From the NCBI GenBank assembly GCA_032988165.1, contig JANTQF010000314.1, forward strand, positions 1-41,934: a DNA stretch of 41,934 nucleotides, read 5' to 3'. Under the pieces are notes generated by a model. That model saw only the letters and a program-made list of their open reading frames with translations, was not told the DNA's origin and made no database searches. The translations under genes and the position numbers were made by a program. The DNA comes from Emmonsiellopsis sp. PD_33 (lineage: Eukaryota > Ascomycota > Eurotiomycetes > Onygenales > Ajellomycetaceae). Below are positions 11,874-22,497 of this stretch, one piece after another. Every line of letters starts with the position of its first letter. The first letter of the stretch is position 1.

Positions 11874-12494
11874 TCATATAAATATGTGGGTCTGATTTGA
11901 GGTTAGGTGGTTAAAGGCAGGTTGATAATCTGTATCCGTTTCAAAGCAATGTGCTTCACTGACAACTACCCGAGTGAGTTGGCTTGTTCTCTGTTCAATT
12001 GCATATGTGCTGTCTGAAATCAGAGGTCCTGTCGGAGACATTTGAGATAAAACAGTCAATAACTGTTCCAACATTTTTTTCAGCCGCTTAGTATTTATCA
12101 TGACCATCCTGGCCAGGACATTCATCAAGGGCCAAGGAGGATAAGGCACCATAATTATTGGAGATAGCAAGATAGAGCAATGAGAGGATTGAACCAGTGA
12201 TATACAAGCTAAGGGGCATTCTGATCGTTGGTGTCCCATGTACTGTACTGTAGTCCAACTGCACAGCATCATCCTACCTGTTGATGGTGACAAGAAGATC
12301 AATGTCTGGAAAGATGCTGGAAAGATGGGGCAGTCACCTCTGTTAAGAGACCTGATGATGATGCTGAAATTAGAATCAGTACTGATATAGTAATAAGTAG
12401 AGTTAAAATAAGGGGGAATGCTGAATAAGACATACTTTGTCATAAAGGATGAATCATATGCCATACCCATAGAGATAGTAAGGAGATTATACAT
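11874..12494 (-). CDS. 206-codon open frame, doubtful gene
   Basis: It is unusually long for non-coding DNA of this base composition. The composition (Ser, Ile, Tyr, Leu, Thr-rich first half) is not domain-like. The second half (KRLKKMLEQLLTVLSQM region, then a polar tail) is somewhat more protein-like. There are no splice signals, signal peptide or known motif. It may be a remnant or chance. Confidence 0.18.
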   Translation of the reverse strand: MYNLLTISMGMAYDSSFMTKYVLFSIPPYFNSTYYYISTDSNFSIIIRSLNRGDCPIFPASFQTLIFLSPSTGRMMLCSWTTVQYMGHQRSECPLACISLVQSSHCSILLSPIIMVPYPPWPLMNVLARMVMINTKRLKKMLEQLLTVLSQMSPTGPLISDSTYAIEQRTSQLTRVVVSEAHCFETDTDYQPAFNHLTSNQTHIFI

Positions 12495-14784
12495 GTACTG
12501 TGAATAATGATGAGGAGCAGGCGATTAAAGCTGCGATGGAGAGCTGGGGGGTTTACTGTTGAGAATTCACTAGAACAATATATCAGCCTTCAGCTGCAAA
12601 AGATTAGGTCCTTTCAATGTTACCTATTTAGTTACCAGCCATTGTTGAAAACGCAGGTGACCAGTAAACCATTCCCAGGTGCCCTCTACATGTGGTATGT
12701 TTCTGTCCTTGGCATCTTGATAGTTGCAGGTTTTGAGTTTTTTGAGGATACTGAATTTCTTCTCTCTTAGTTTCTTGTCCTCTGCCATAGTCGCAGTTCT
12801 GGAGTGCTTTAGCTTAGTGATTGATATTTAGTAAGAGCAAATAAAAAGCAGATGGAGATAACATCCCTAGGAAGCATGCATTTGTGGAGAGAATTCGTGA
12901 CCTTGTTCCTCTAGATTATTGTAGAAAGGTAGTTCCCAGTATTGGATTAATAGCCATCTGAATCCATTACTTGTCGTTCTTTGGTGATGGACGATCTGAA
13001 GGCATCTGTTATCTGATTCAGAGGTAAGGGTGCAGCTCGGATAAGCAACATCAGGAAGCCGGTGGAGAAAGATAATGTCTCGAATTGATAAATAAAGGAA
13101 GGAGGGATGCTCGTTGAGCCGTATCAATTCACCAAAGTAAAGGAGAGGAATTTATTCAGAGCTTTGGATTGCTTGCAATGGCTGCACTTTTTAGGTGTAG
13201 GATCCATTATTGCAGCTAATGTAAAGGCCTGAGGGCTGTGAACTGATTAAAGGAGGTAAGAGAGTGTCAGGATAGCTATTGAATGTGTAATGAGTGTAGG
13301 GGTGGTAGAGGTTGAGAGGGGTGACGAGGTGGGTTGAAAGCGTCAAGGCCTCAAGGCCTCAAAAGGGTGACGCTAATAGACATCTCGGGCCGTGAGATTT
13401 GGCAGGATGCCAGGGGACTGCTAACTCTTGGAATGGGCCAATTAACAAATGGATCAGCAGGGCTGCGAGGGGTTGAAGGCGACGGCGAAGTCATAAACGC
13501 ACTTTGCGGGGGACCTATATGTGATGGGGCCGTAAAAGATTCGTGGTAGATTATTTTGGCCAGTTGTTTGTCCCCTATGCGCTTCTCCCCATCCGGAATT
13601 AGCTTTTCATGAGCCCGGGGATCTCGGAATGATCAGGCACCAAGGCCTGAAATCCGGAAACTCGGCATCCACATGGGGAGGCTGTGGCCACCACGCGTAC
13701 GCGATGCACCTCAATAGGGGGTAGCAGTGTAATTCTGTAGATAGGACGGCTTCCCATTCTATCTCGAAGTACGCAAGATCCCTTGAAAGGCGTCTGTGTT
13801 ATAACAGGTTCTCAATTGGCCCAATAAAAGCGTCTGCATCATCATTGAGTATGTCCCTTAAAAACAATAAGCTTATGGATCAGTCTATATGGAATGGGGA
13901 GTAACTTACTTCCTACCCTTTACTGCATACAGGGTAATGTGGGCCTTCACATTCTGGATCACTGGATGTCCCTTGACAGACAGCTTAACACCCATAAATA
14001 AAAGGTATGTCTTTCCATCATGCAATGCATTCCATGCAATATCTCCAGATCATGCAGCCAAGGCACTCTGTAATGACATTTGGGAATCGCCACATCTCAG
14101 CATCTTATGTTAGGGTCAGGTAGTACTGAAGAAACGTATTGACCATCTTTAACACAAGTCTAAGTCCCATCCAGACTGGCTTTGTCCATGTGCCTTTATT
14201 ACCTTCCCATCTTAGGTGAGGTGGATAAGTAGGCACGAGATCTTCTCACTCTCTCCAATTATTAAGACAGCTGTGAAGTTCTTGTGGTAAATCTTGAGTT
14301 GGCTTAGAAGTAATTAGATATAAGACTGGATTATATCAAGTGATAGGGCCTCTTTTCCTAGTGAAATAAGGGTGTTGATAAATTGAAGAAGGTAGGCATT
14401 TCTCTTTGCTATACAGAGGATAGACGTCAGCATAAATCAGAGGTGTTATATAATTTAGCTTACATGGCACTATGAGCATCATATATGGCCAAGACCAGCA
14501 TTGCTTTCGCTTGGGTTGTATGCGAACCTGCAATATAGAGCAAGGAATGGAGTATTTGTTCTTGGGCTGCCTTTTGCTTATTTTAACCTGTGATGAATAT
14601 GTCATGCATTCATTCGAATCTTGCTGCTGCTACATTTGTGGCTCGCTGAAACCCATGGTTTGACCCTTGATCTTGAGGAGCTGACATTCTAGGGAAGAAA
14701 CGAGAGGCAGGGAGTGAGTGCACACTACCCCCTGGCCATTCCGATACAGCTCCGCGGAGCGGAGACAGGACTGATGTCTCCTTC
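12495..14784. other. stretch without a recognisable gene
   Basis: Short frames only. 13334-13549 (+) is a slightly GC-richer 71-codon frame without motifs. 13800-14640 is AT-richer with nothing recognised. No terminal inverted repeats, tandem arrays or RNA genes were seen. Confidence 0.35.
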
Positions 14785-15364
14785 CTAGGGAGACTTGGGG
14801 ACAATAGCCGCCTTCTGCGCTTTTACGCGCTTTTGAAGATCGGCTATTCCCTCGTCTCCCAGTTCCGGGGTCGCTTCTGCCCCGACACAATCCTTGAGAA
14901 AATCTGGCGCGAACTGGACTCCGTCCTTGGCTTCTCAGGAACCTGACGACAGCTGGAAGAACGGCGTTGGACCCAGAGTCTTACACTGCGCTATGTTGGC
15001 TTTCCAGCTTGCGGTAGTGTGGCGGATGGAGCTCCGCTGATAGTTCTCCGGCCATAATTAGTCCAACCCAGTAAGGCATCTGGTCTGGGTGGATGTGGGA
15101 CTCGCCATCAAACCAGCTCGGGTGGTCTCTATAATCCGTTATGGTCCCATGCCCCCAGTCGTATCTGGGTAGTAGTGCTACATGCCGTTTCAAGTTCTGT
15201 GGAAGAGTATTTCGTTTCTGCTCCTTTAAACCTCCTTGATAGGAGAATGACGGGGTTTCTTTTTTCCTCTGGTGCATTCTTTTGCTTTGTCTGTATTTGT
15301 GTGGTTCCCCTTTCATCGGTGCCTGTGTAAACCCCTGTGTTTTCCATACCCGGCGTGGGTCCAC
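14785..15364 (-). pseudogene. frameshifted remnant of an unrecognised gene
   Basis: The frame 15364-14981 (127 codons) is coding-like in its second half (ALLPRYDWGHGTITDYRDHP, then HIHPDQMPYWVGLIMAGEL). Near 15000 the coding character shifts frame and continues through one in-frame TGA (about 14938) to a TAG at 14787-14785. That part contains DGVQFAPDFLKDCVG and a helical Lys/Ala-rich end (DLQKRVKAQKAAIV). The continuity across a shift and a stop suggests a dead gene. Function unknown. Confidence 0.35.
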
Positions 15365-16495
15365 ACTTTGGGAGTCTCTTGAAATAAGCTCTCAGTAATA
15401 TCTGAATAACCGTAGACCAGCTTCCAATTGGGTCGGCGCTCGGGGAAAGCCAAGTCGCTTAACTGCTGCAATTCATCACCATGCGTATATAGTCCGAGAC
15501 GTGGGGCACGGTGCCCCGGTGATATCGGCGAGGGGGGGATATGTCGTGTATTAGCCCTTCAGCCTCCCTAGCCCTATGTTTGACAGGCGACCCACCTCTC
15601 CCCCCTCCATAGTTGCTCCCCTACCTCTGTCTCCATTATCCGCCAGATATGGCTCCAGCAGCACTGGCCTTTGGGGTCGAACCCCACAAATCATTCCCAC
15701 AACATTGACCACCACTTGAACGGTTCCTGTGGTTGATAAACATCATCAGTCTTTTCCGCAGCCCAACGCCAGGGGTGACGAGGTTGGTCAGCGTGCTAGG
15801 CAGGCTGATGTATCCATCCACGCTCTGCGTAATTACCAAATGACTGCCTGAGATCTTTCCGTCCCGGTTTGGTCAAAGATCTGTAATAACCTTATAGATT
15901 GGCATCCTACTAGTCCATCCCGACACGCCCAGCAAACTCACACAGACACAGACAGACACCAACAGTTTTGCATGCCAACCCGACGCTCCAGCTCTTCGCG
16001 GTAGTAAATAGTTAGGTATCTGCGCTCCAGTTAACCATTTTCTGCCTCTCCCCAGGCGGGAACCCATTTCGCTGACGCACGGCCCTTGCGAGTTGGGTTC
16101 TGCCTGACCAGCAGGTCATATTGCTTCCAGGGGCTTGGTTCTCTCGGGTTGTCCATCTGTTCGTGCGAATATCTCATATCCAGGCTTCAGAGGAGAGGGT
16201 AGGGCGATTCATGATGCCCCGCATCATGAGTAAAGCTTTGCGCCATGATGACGCATATCGTTCAATGGAGACATGAGTCAGCTTCGATAAGGGCTTGGGG
16301 CTGATACCATGATGATTGATGGACGATAAAAATACGAAGGAAGAGGCGGTTCGCTTGGTGACCAGTATTCCTTTCTCGCAGCGCTGGATGCTTCTCAATT
16401 GGCGTTGGGTTAACCATTGACTCATCCAGGGCCAACACCTTGTCATCAAGGACCCAGTGACACGCGCTGCATCTTGTGGAAGTTTACGGTATAAG
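15365..16495. other. spacer with weak coding-like traces
   Basis: A minus-strand frame from 16483 to a TGA at 16264-16262 is mildly protein-like (HWVLDDKVLALDESMVNP) and lies directly downstream of the TAP-like pseudogene. A second overlapping frame (16449-16174) is also open. Neither has a motif. The remainder (15365-16170) shows nothing identifiable. Confidence 0.28.
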
Positions 16496-17685
16496 TTACT
16501 GCTCCAGATCTTCGATAAAATTGTCAGCTGCGGCGCTCAATCTTGCATTGTTGAGGATTGCGGCATACTTTCTGACGTCTTCCCAAGCTTCATTCAGTTG
16601 GCTCTAAGCAGTAGAATATTAGCAACGAGTATTATAAGGTGAAATGAACTAAATTTCTATTTAAAATAGAGGGAGATTTGCAAAATGACTTACTCGGTTA
16701 GGCGTTAAATGTGAGCCCCTTGTGCCCTTCATCAGCTCCGCCGCGGAAAACATCATGGGCTAACAGGAAGTAGGATTTAATAAGGGCCTTAAGGCGCGAA
16801 TGGCACGCGGACCCGTGGAGTAAACCAAAACCGACAGACGTAGCCTTGGGATCTGCTTTCCTCTCATGACCCAGGAACTTATTGTCGCGGTCGATGTCAT
16901 TTTAATGAGTAGGAGATGAGCGGCCGAGCGACACGTAATGTTGATGGCTCGGGAGTAACCGATACTAGGAAGTGGACAAGGATGATTGTTTTCTATTGGA
17001 AGCCTTGAGAGTGCCGGATAAACGTGCTGTTCGAGCTGATGGATTAGGACCCAGCTTGGGAATAAAACAGTGGATTGCAGAATCCAGAGATCCTATAGCA
17101 AGGTAGAGGGATCGATGAATATAAAGTGCCTTCAGGGATCGGCGCTGTGCATGCCCATGGAGAGCAATGATTTGGTGTTTAGCAAAAGTCCCATCACTCT
17201 GTGGTAAAAAATGTCTCGATGATTGTGCCTGTATCAGGAGCCGATCAGGAAACATAGCCGTCACGGTTGCTCCCAGCACTGTGCCATACAAAAACCCTGA
17301 AACAAAGTGTTGTCAGCTTTCAGATCAACATTGTGTCCTCCAAAAATCTCCTTACCCCAATATCTTAGCAAACTGTTGTCTCATCTATAATCTTGCTAAT
17401 GGCATGTGACCATTGGAAAGTCCTATACTCTTTTGTAGAGTTCACAGGGATTATTCTGTTGTCTTCGACAGCATCAACAATCTCCATCAAATCCCTCACA
17501 GTGAATGCTGTGCAGATCAGCTTGCCATACTTTTTCGACTCATTATATGTACTACAGGTGTCCCTAAGTTGACCTGTGCTTGCCCATAACCGCCCCATCT
17601 GCCCCCCTGTCTCCGTTGTTGTATCGTGCGCAGCGGAAGTTGTCGCAAATTCGAATTTGTCCATGCTTCTGTCCGTGCTTTGCAA
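16496..17685 (-). pseudogene. TAP-like (peptidase S33 type) alpha/beta-hydrolase pseudogene
   Basis: The order of features matches fungal TAP-like secreted hydrolases. RLWASTGQLRDTCS lies near 17590. RDLMEIVDAVEDN lies near 17470-17505. An intron follows at 17355-17297 (GTAAGG...TTTCAG, CTGAC branch). Then comes the nucleophile-elbow block GFLYGTVLGATVTAMFPDR (17296 down to ~17240). Family members have G-x-S-x-G here; this copy has Leu (TTG) for Ser, one C-to-T change. A 74-bp insertion flanked by 9-bp direct repeats (17373-17464) breaks the frame just before the intron; if it is ignored, the frame passes cleanly into the splice site. The C-terminal part holds a probable catalytic-His region (GFGLLHGSACHSRLKALIKS, ~16800-16840), then a frameshift near 16745. 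It ends with two well-spliced pieces, 16756-16694 and 16603-16496 (intron 16693-16604, GTAAGT...TTAG), ending in AAADNFIEDLEQ. The N-terminus is unresolved in G-rich DNA. Confidence 0.72.
17373..17464. repeat. 9-bp direct repeats flanking a 74-bp insertion
   Basis: CTGTTGTCT occurs at 17373-17381 and again at 17456-17464, bracketing 74 bp inside a conserved block of the TAP-like pseudogene. With one repeat copy plus the 74 bp set aside, the minus-strand frame reads VEDN-SLLRYWG into the donor at 17355, as expected for the family. The insert has weak ATAATC/GATTAT ends and an ATGG...CCAT hairpin. It could be a small non-autonomous element with a 9-bp target duplication or a templated repair insertion. 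Confidence 0.6.
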
Positions 17686-17740
17686 ACATCCTTTGCGGAG
17701 AGGCGATGCAGCAGGCGCATATCAATGCGCCAGTGGGGGA

Positions 17741-17834
17741 GGAGGCCGAGGAGACAGGGGGCCCAGAGGGGAGAGAGGGCCCAGAGGGGGGGTGAGGCGG
17801 AGGAAGCAGACCCAGGGTGAGTGGGGGGGGGGGG
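17741..17834. repeat. G-rich low-complexity tract
   Basis: Purine/G-rich DNA with GGGCCCAGAGGGG repeated twice (about 17759-17790) and a run of 12 G at 17823-17834. Frames through it give collagen-like or Pro-rich chance peptides that should not be annotated. It lies where the 5' end of the TAP-like gene should be. Confidence 0.7.
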
Positions 17835-17872
17835 TCCACGGGGAGAGGAGCCGGTGCAGTAGTAAATATCAT

Positions 17873-19441
17873 GAAGACCTGCCCACCCCCATGGTAAACT
17901 AGGGCATATAGGAAAATATGATTCTGGCCGCGAGCTTCTGCTATGGTCAGAACATTTGTTCGGTAATGGCTGATAATGATATATGGACTCCAGAGGGTAA
18001 TAATAAGATAAGATCCCCTCCCTTGGTAAACTGAGACTAGGAGGGAGGGAGTTACTAGTAGTTAGTTAGTCACACGAAATATTATAAGAAGAAGACGAAG
18101 AAGAAGGAAAGAAAAAACCTGATAGGAAGGGGGGAGGCAGTTAATAAGCAGGTAGGTACTAGGTATTCATCCCCCTCCCTCCTCTAGTACCTACTATGCC
18201 TTCACGTCCCCTCATGCCCTGCATGCATAGAGGGAATGTAAAATTCAATAAACCCATCACAGAAACAGAAACCAGTGATTGATTCTAAAGCTGACACCCT
18301 GCCAATTAGCCAGTCAATCCTGCGAGTCACTTGGCAGGTATGAATGGATGGGAGTGGAATGAAAGACGGGATGTAGTAATTTCACTGGCGGTCGATATTC
18401 CCTAACTATCTCCACTGATGCTGATGCGGATGCCTGGGGGTAGGGATGCATGGAGGGAATTAACCATAATCACACACATGCGCAAGTGGCTACACACAGA
18501 AAGTGCCTGTAGCTATTAATTAGTTGATCAGCCAGATATCAGTCAGGTCTTAAGCCACATTTCCTCCCTCTAGGAAGCTTGCAGGGGAGTAGTTAGTAGT
18601 TATATCGCAGAACCAACACGCAAAATATCAGAAAAACGCAGCCATTATTGGCAGACATAAAAATGACACGAAGCGAAATGAACGAAAGAAAGGAAGGGAG
18701 GCTGAGATGTGACTTATCTTCCATATCTATCTTCCTACAGCATCCCATCCATCATAGCCAGCAACCACAGCCCGCCACCTCCCACACAGAGTACACAGTA
18801 ATACATAGAAGTATGTTTGCTGACCCATAACTAGCTAGCTAGGCAGGAAGGAAGGGAGAGAAGTAGATAATTAATAAATACATGCATATGTACCGCTAAT
18901 TTTTGGCGAGGAGTCCATGTGTAAAAGGAAAAAAGAGCCAGCAGAGACGATAACCTAGTGATGCGTGATATGGAAAGGGCAGGGAAGAAGACGGCCACGA
19001 GCATGGGCATGGGCATATATGTACATAAGGAGAAACAAACCAGTCAACCAACCAGTTGGTCAGTCTAGCTTCTGCTTCTACTTTCTGAGAGTGCGTGTGA
19101 GGAGAAAAGGAATTAAATTAATGAAGTTGAGTTAAAATATTAAAATAAAAGCGCCGACCAACCCAACCCAACCCAACCCATAAATAAACCGTCCATCCAT
19201 CCGTCCATCCGTCCATAGTTACCGGTTTTCCTGCGCCAGATAAATTATTGAATGAAAACAAAAGAAAAAATCTAAACGTGCCAAACATAGGGAAGATAAG
19301 AGTCCAGTCCAGTCCAGTCCAGTAATTCAGTGCAAGTCGCACAACACAGATCGAGAAGAGATCCATCCATCGATCAATCAATCAATCACAAAAAACAAAA
19401 GAAATGAATCACACCCCAAATCCAGAGGTTGATAAATAGAG
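17873..19441. other. long spacer, 3' flank of the Myb-like gene
   Basis: No coding frame beyond short chance ones. It contains purine-rich patches (18080-18140), scattered TAGTTAGT-like short repeats and, near its end, a cluster of microsatellites listed separately. Confidence 0.45.
19156..19388. repeat. cluster of microsatellites
   Basis: Four different short tandem repeats lie within about 230 bp: (CCAAC)5 at ~19156-19180, (CCGTCCAT)-type units at ~19190-19217, (AGTCC)4 at ~19302-19322 and (ATCA)4 at ~19372-19388. They lie in the presumed 3' untranslated or flanking region of the Myb-like gene. Confidence 0.85.
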
Positions 19442-20305
19442 TCAACGATCACATCTCCAACTCTCATCGATGCGACCCCTAACCATCCGTCTGCCCCTCC
19501 GCAGCCCAACATTCCCCTCCCCAACAAGCGCCTTCCACCTCCTCCCAACACTATCGTTATCCTTGCCCATCTTGCGCGCGCACTCATTCCAATCCCTCTT
19601 CGATAGTTTTAGCTTCTCCAGCACCAACTCGACCAATCGCCTATCATCCTCGCTCGACCAATCTGAATTCGGATCCGGGGAAGAAGAACAAGGCACCGTA
19701 TCGTCATCATCGCTTCGAATCTCCGGAATCGAAATCGTCGCATCGTCATCGCATTCCGCACCCCCATCGCAATCCGCATTATTACTCCTAAACCGCGCAC
19801 CTATAACCATTCCATCCACCGGCGTATCCACATCCAGCCTCCTAAAATCCTCCCTCCCCAACCCCAACGGCAACTCCTCCGGCGCGCGCCTCCTCCTCTT
19901 CGGCGTCAAGAATCCATCCCCCAACAACCCCGCGCCCACACCTCCCACTCCCATTCCCATTCCCATTTCCCTATCACTATCATCCTCATAGACCTCTCTT
20001 CTCCGCTTATTGACACCCCTAGGCGGCGCCTGCTTCTTCACGACCTTTTGCGCGCGCGTTATCGTCTGCGGGCGCACATGGAGCGGGCTCTGGAGGCGCT
20101 CGGGCTTTGCGCGGCGCGGGGTGGATGCGGGGGAGGAGTTTAGAAGTGACTGGAGGGCGCGACAGGTGCCGAGGAGGCCGTTGCCGGCGATGAAGCTGTC
20201 GTCGTTGGGCGGGGGGGTGGATGGGAAGAGGCGGCTGGCGGCGAAGCGGGCGCGGGTTGTGGGGTGTTGGCGCGAGTCGCAGGAGAGGGCGGATGGGAGG
20301 AGCAT
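19442..20305 (-). CDS. Myb/SANT-like nuclear protein
   Basis: A single-exon frame of 287 residues. The N-terminal half is basic and disordered, with Lys/Arg clusters resembling nuclear localisation signals (KVVKKQ ~88-92, NKRRRE ~99-104, PKRRRR ~135-140) and a Gly/Met repeat at 113-130. An acidic Asp-rich stretch (~179-203) is followed by a SANT/Myb-like helix-turn-helix at ~214-263 with spaced tryptophans W216, W239 and W257 (NSDWSSEDDRRLVELVLEKL, then RDWNECARKMG, then VGRRWKALVG). One repeat only suggests a chromatin or DNA-binding adaptor rather than a classical multi-repeat Myb factor. Target unknown. The reading frame is intact and GC-richer than its surroundings, indicating a functional gene. 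Confidence 0.85.
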   Translation of the reverse strand: MLLPSALSCDSRQHPTTRARFAASRLFPSTPPPNDDSFIAGNGLLGTCRALQSLLNSSPASTPRRAKPERLQSPLHVRPQTITRAQKVVKKQAPPRGVNKRRREVYEDDSDREMGMGMGVGGVGAGLLGDGFLTPKRRRRAPEELPLGLGREDFRRLDVDTPVDGMVIGARFRSNNADCDGGAECDDDATISIPEIRSDDDDTVPCSSSPDPNSDWSSEDDRRLVELVLEKLKLSKRDWNECARKMGKDNDSVGRRWKALVGEGNVGLRRGRRMVRGRIDESWRCDR

Positions 20306-21877
20306 GATTATGGTGTGAGTTTTCTGGTTGTAGAGGATGGCGATGGATAGTAGCGATAGGGTGTGGTGGTGGTGGTGGTTTTGGTGGAAAGTTGGTTGTG
20401 TAGGCAGGCAACAACAGCAAGGCGCACTGAGCGCGCTGGTGTTGCGCCAGGCGGAATTTGAGACGAATAACGGGGCAATTCCGGGGCAGAAAACGCGCGC
20501 CCGTATCGAGAATAGTTATGCGCTTCGATCGAGATAGAGTGAGCGGTGTTGCGACAGCTGGGTGTTGCGAGAGCGGGCGGGGTGGTGGTGGGCTGGTGGT
20601 GTTGCGATGCGCTGGGATGGAGTTGATGGGGGAACAGGGCGGGAAAGTGGGAAAAACCTGGAAAACAGGCGAGGACAGCCCCCGGTTAGTTAAACCTTAG
20701 CCACGCCCGCCCACAAATGAGCCCGTTTGGCGCAGGCCAGGCTAATCTGCTAGTCTATCCGGCTCTTCCCTTGCTTCCCTGTCGCATGCTGGCTGGCAAA
20801 CGGTCGCCCTGCAGCAGAAAGACGACGGCTCGATGCACGATGCTCTGCAGACGGGAATGCTGGACTGCTGCTGGTTGACAGCCGCAGCGGCCAATTGGGA
20901 GCATTCCACCGCAACGGCAGAATGGAGATGCACGCTGCCGCCAGGAACACCCTTCCTCTATGCCTCTACAACCAGCTAACAATCCCATGAGCAACAGTCC
21001 CCAACTATCATCTGTCTCTAGTTGCCAATGTGACTATCTATCCCCATCACTCATCAATCAATAGCACCCACCCCCAAGATTCCTCCTGCCCAGCCACCAC
21101 AGTTACTATCCAATCGCGCATCGCACTCGGACCCCGCCCCTCGCGATAGACGGGCAGTATCACGATCGCCAGCCCGTGTGATGGCCTCCGAAGAACCAAA
21201 ACCCACCCCACGCGGGCAATTGAAACAACTGTAACGCTTGAAACTCGTCAGTGGAGAGATAGTTAGGTATTATTAGGAGATACTAGCTGATATCACTGCT
21301 GTTCATTGTCTGTATCAGCGCATTGTTTCTTTGACCAAAAGGTTCCCCTTGCAGAGTCCTGACCGGCCGGCTGGGACGAACAAAAGGATTCTATTCAACG
21401 AACCGTCCAAAGAGCAAAAAAGGGTACCCTGAAACAATAGTCTCGTCGATTTTGAACCTTTTACCTACCGATCAAAAATCTGCGGCTGTCCCGCCTCATT
21501 CCAGTTGGCGAGCATCGCCGCCCTGAGGTCGCGCGACGGGGCGACTAGCAGGGAATATCTCAACCAGTTATTTAAATCTTTCTTAACTGCCAACTGCCAA
21601 CCTCTTAAAAGCATCAGTGTGGTTTAAACTGGGCCATACTTGAGGTTGTCAGCGGCACAGATCTGCCGGTCTGTATTTGTTTGAGAGACAAATATCCTCA
21701 GACCTCAAGAGGTAGGATAATAGATGGCATATCTTGGTTCAACAGGGAGCTTCATGGACCTTTATCACACCCAAAGTGGCAGACAGTCATTCTAGCCCCT
21801 ATCACTTGCTGTTAAGCCTCCTTTGTCATCACTGCGGTTCCTCTTCCCAGAAGCCTGAAAAGCTACAAGCTGTTCCT
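20306..21877. other. upstream region of the Myb-like gene and spacer
   Basis: It holds the presumed promoter of the minus-strand Myb-like gene, including a (TGG)n microsatellite at ~20358-20381. GC-rich sequence to ~20950 gives short frames on both strands without motifs. The segment from 21000 to 21870 shows no gene or RNA. Confidence 0.4.
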
Positions 21878-22120
21878 TCAGTGCAGTCCAGACTGAGAAG
21901 GAGCAGCTTCAGGGAATAATTCTACAGGAGATGAGATGCACTCTACAGCATAATCTTCTAAAGGCATCCCTCTCACTGGGTGATAGGCATATGTCTCCGT
22001 CGGCTTGAAGCTTCCACTGAGGGATAATATGGCCTTAGGGGGCAGGAGGTCGTCAAGGGGAAGTTCTTTCGATATCTTTTGTCCATCAATTATTATATCC
22101 TGGCTGGGATGCAGGGGTGT
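21878..22120 (-). pseudogene. coding-like remnant, unrecognised
   Basis: An 81-codon minus-strand frame from just after a TAA (22123-22121) to a TGA (21880-21878) reads like the C-terminus of a real protein (KELPLDDLLPPKAILSLSGS, then YHPVRGMPLEDYAVECIS). Upstream, shifted frames are also coding-like (GIKDEDEEVQPVVVVKEEVE near 22215) but carry stops. Probably a decayed gene; family unknown. Confidence 0.35.
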
Positions 22121-22254
22121 TTATTTGAGGAACCACAACCTTGGAAGGACACTAGCCCAGGCAGGAGAGCAAATTTTCCACCTCTTCTTTCACCACAACA
22201 ACAGGCTGAACTTCTTCATCTTCGTCCTTGATACCTCAGATCTGGAGAATTGCT

Positions 22255-22283
22255 TACTATCTTGACACTCTGTCAAGATAGTA
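22255..22283. repeat. perfect 13-bp inverted repeat, 3-nt loop
   Basis: The arm TACTATCTTGACA (22255-22267), loop CTC and complementary arm (22271-22283) pair perfectly. It lies between the decayed frame at 21.9-22.2 kb and the truncated pectate lyase. It may be a hairpin terminator-like structure, abutting transposon ends, or a rearrangement scar. Confidence 0.85.
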
Positions 22284-22497
22284 TGTCCCGCCCTGATCCC
22301 TACCACAGGATCAATTAACGGCGTGGGGAAACTCCCCTGATAGGCCCGAGGCTTGTTTCTTGACTAGGGGATACGCTGATCATCTGGGGTCAGCGGAGAA
22401 GAATTATATCTGCACGGTCTTTTTCTATATATGGAGAATATATATTGCCGTTCAAATAAAGAATCTCTCTTGCTGTTAACTTACTACATAGGAGCGC

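Noticed and set aside
15660..15700. tRNA-like T-arm (GGTTCGACCCC on minus)
   Set aside because: Stem and loop sizes do not fit a T-arm and no anticodon or acceptor stem could be built.
17576..17902. Collagen-like Gly/Arg-rich plus-strand frame
   Set aside because: Produced by the G-rich tract and a 12-G run; no signal peptide or homology-like motif.
19470..19991. 173-codon Ser/Pro-rich plus-strand frame
   Set aside because: Antisense shadow of the GC-rich Myb/SANT-like gene.
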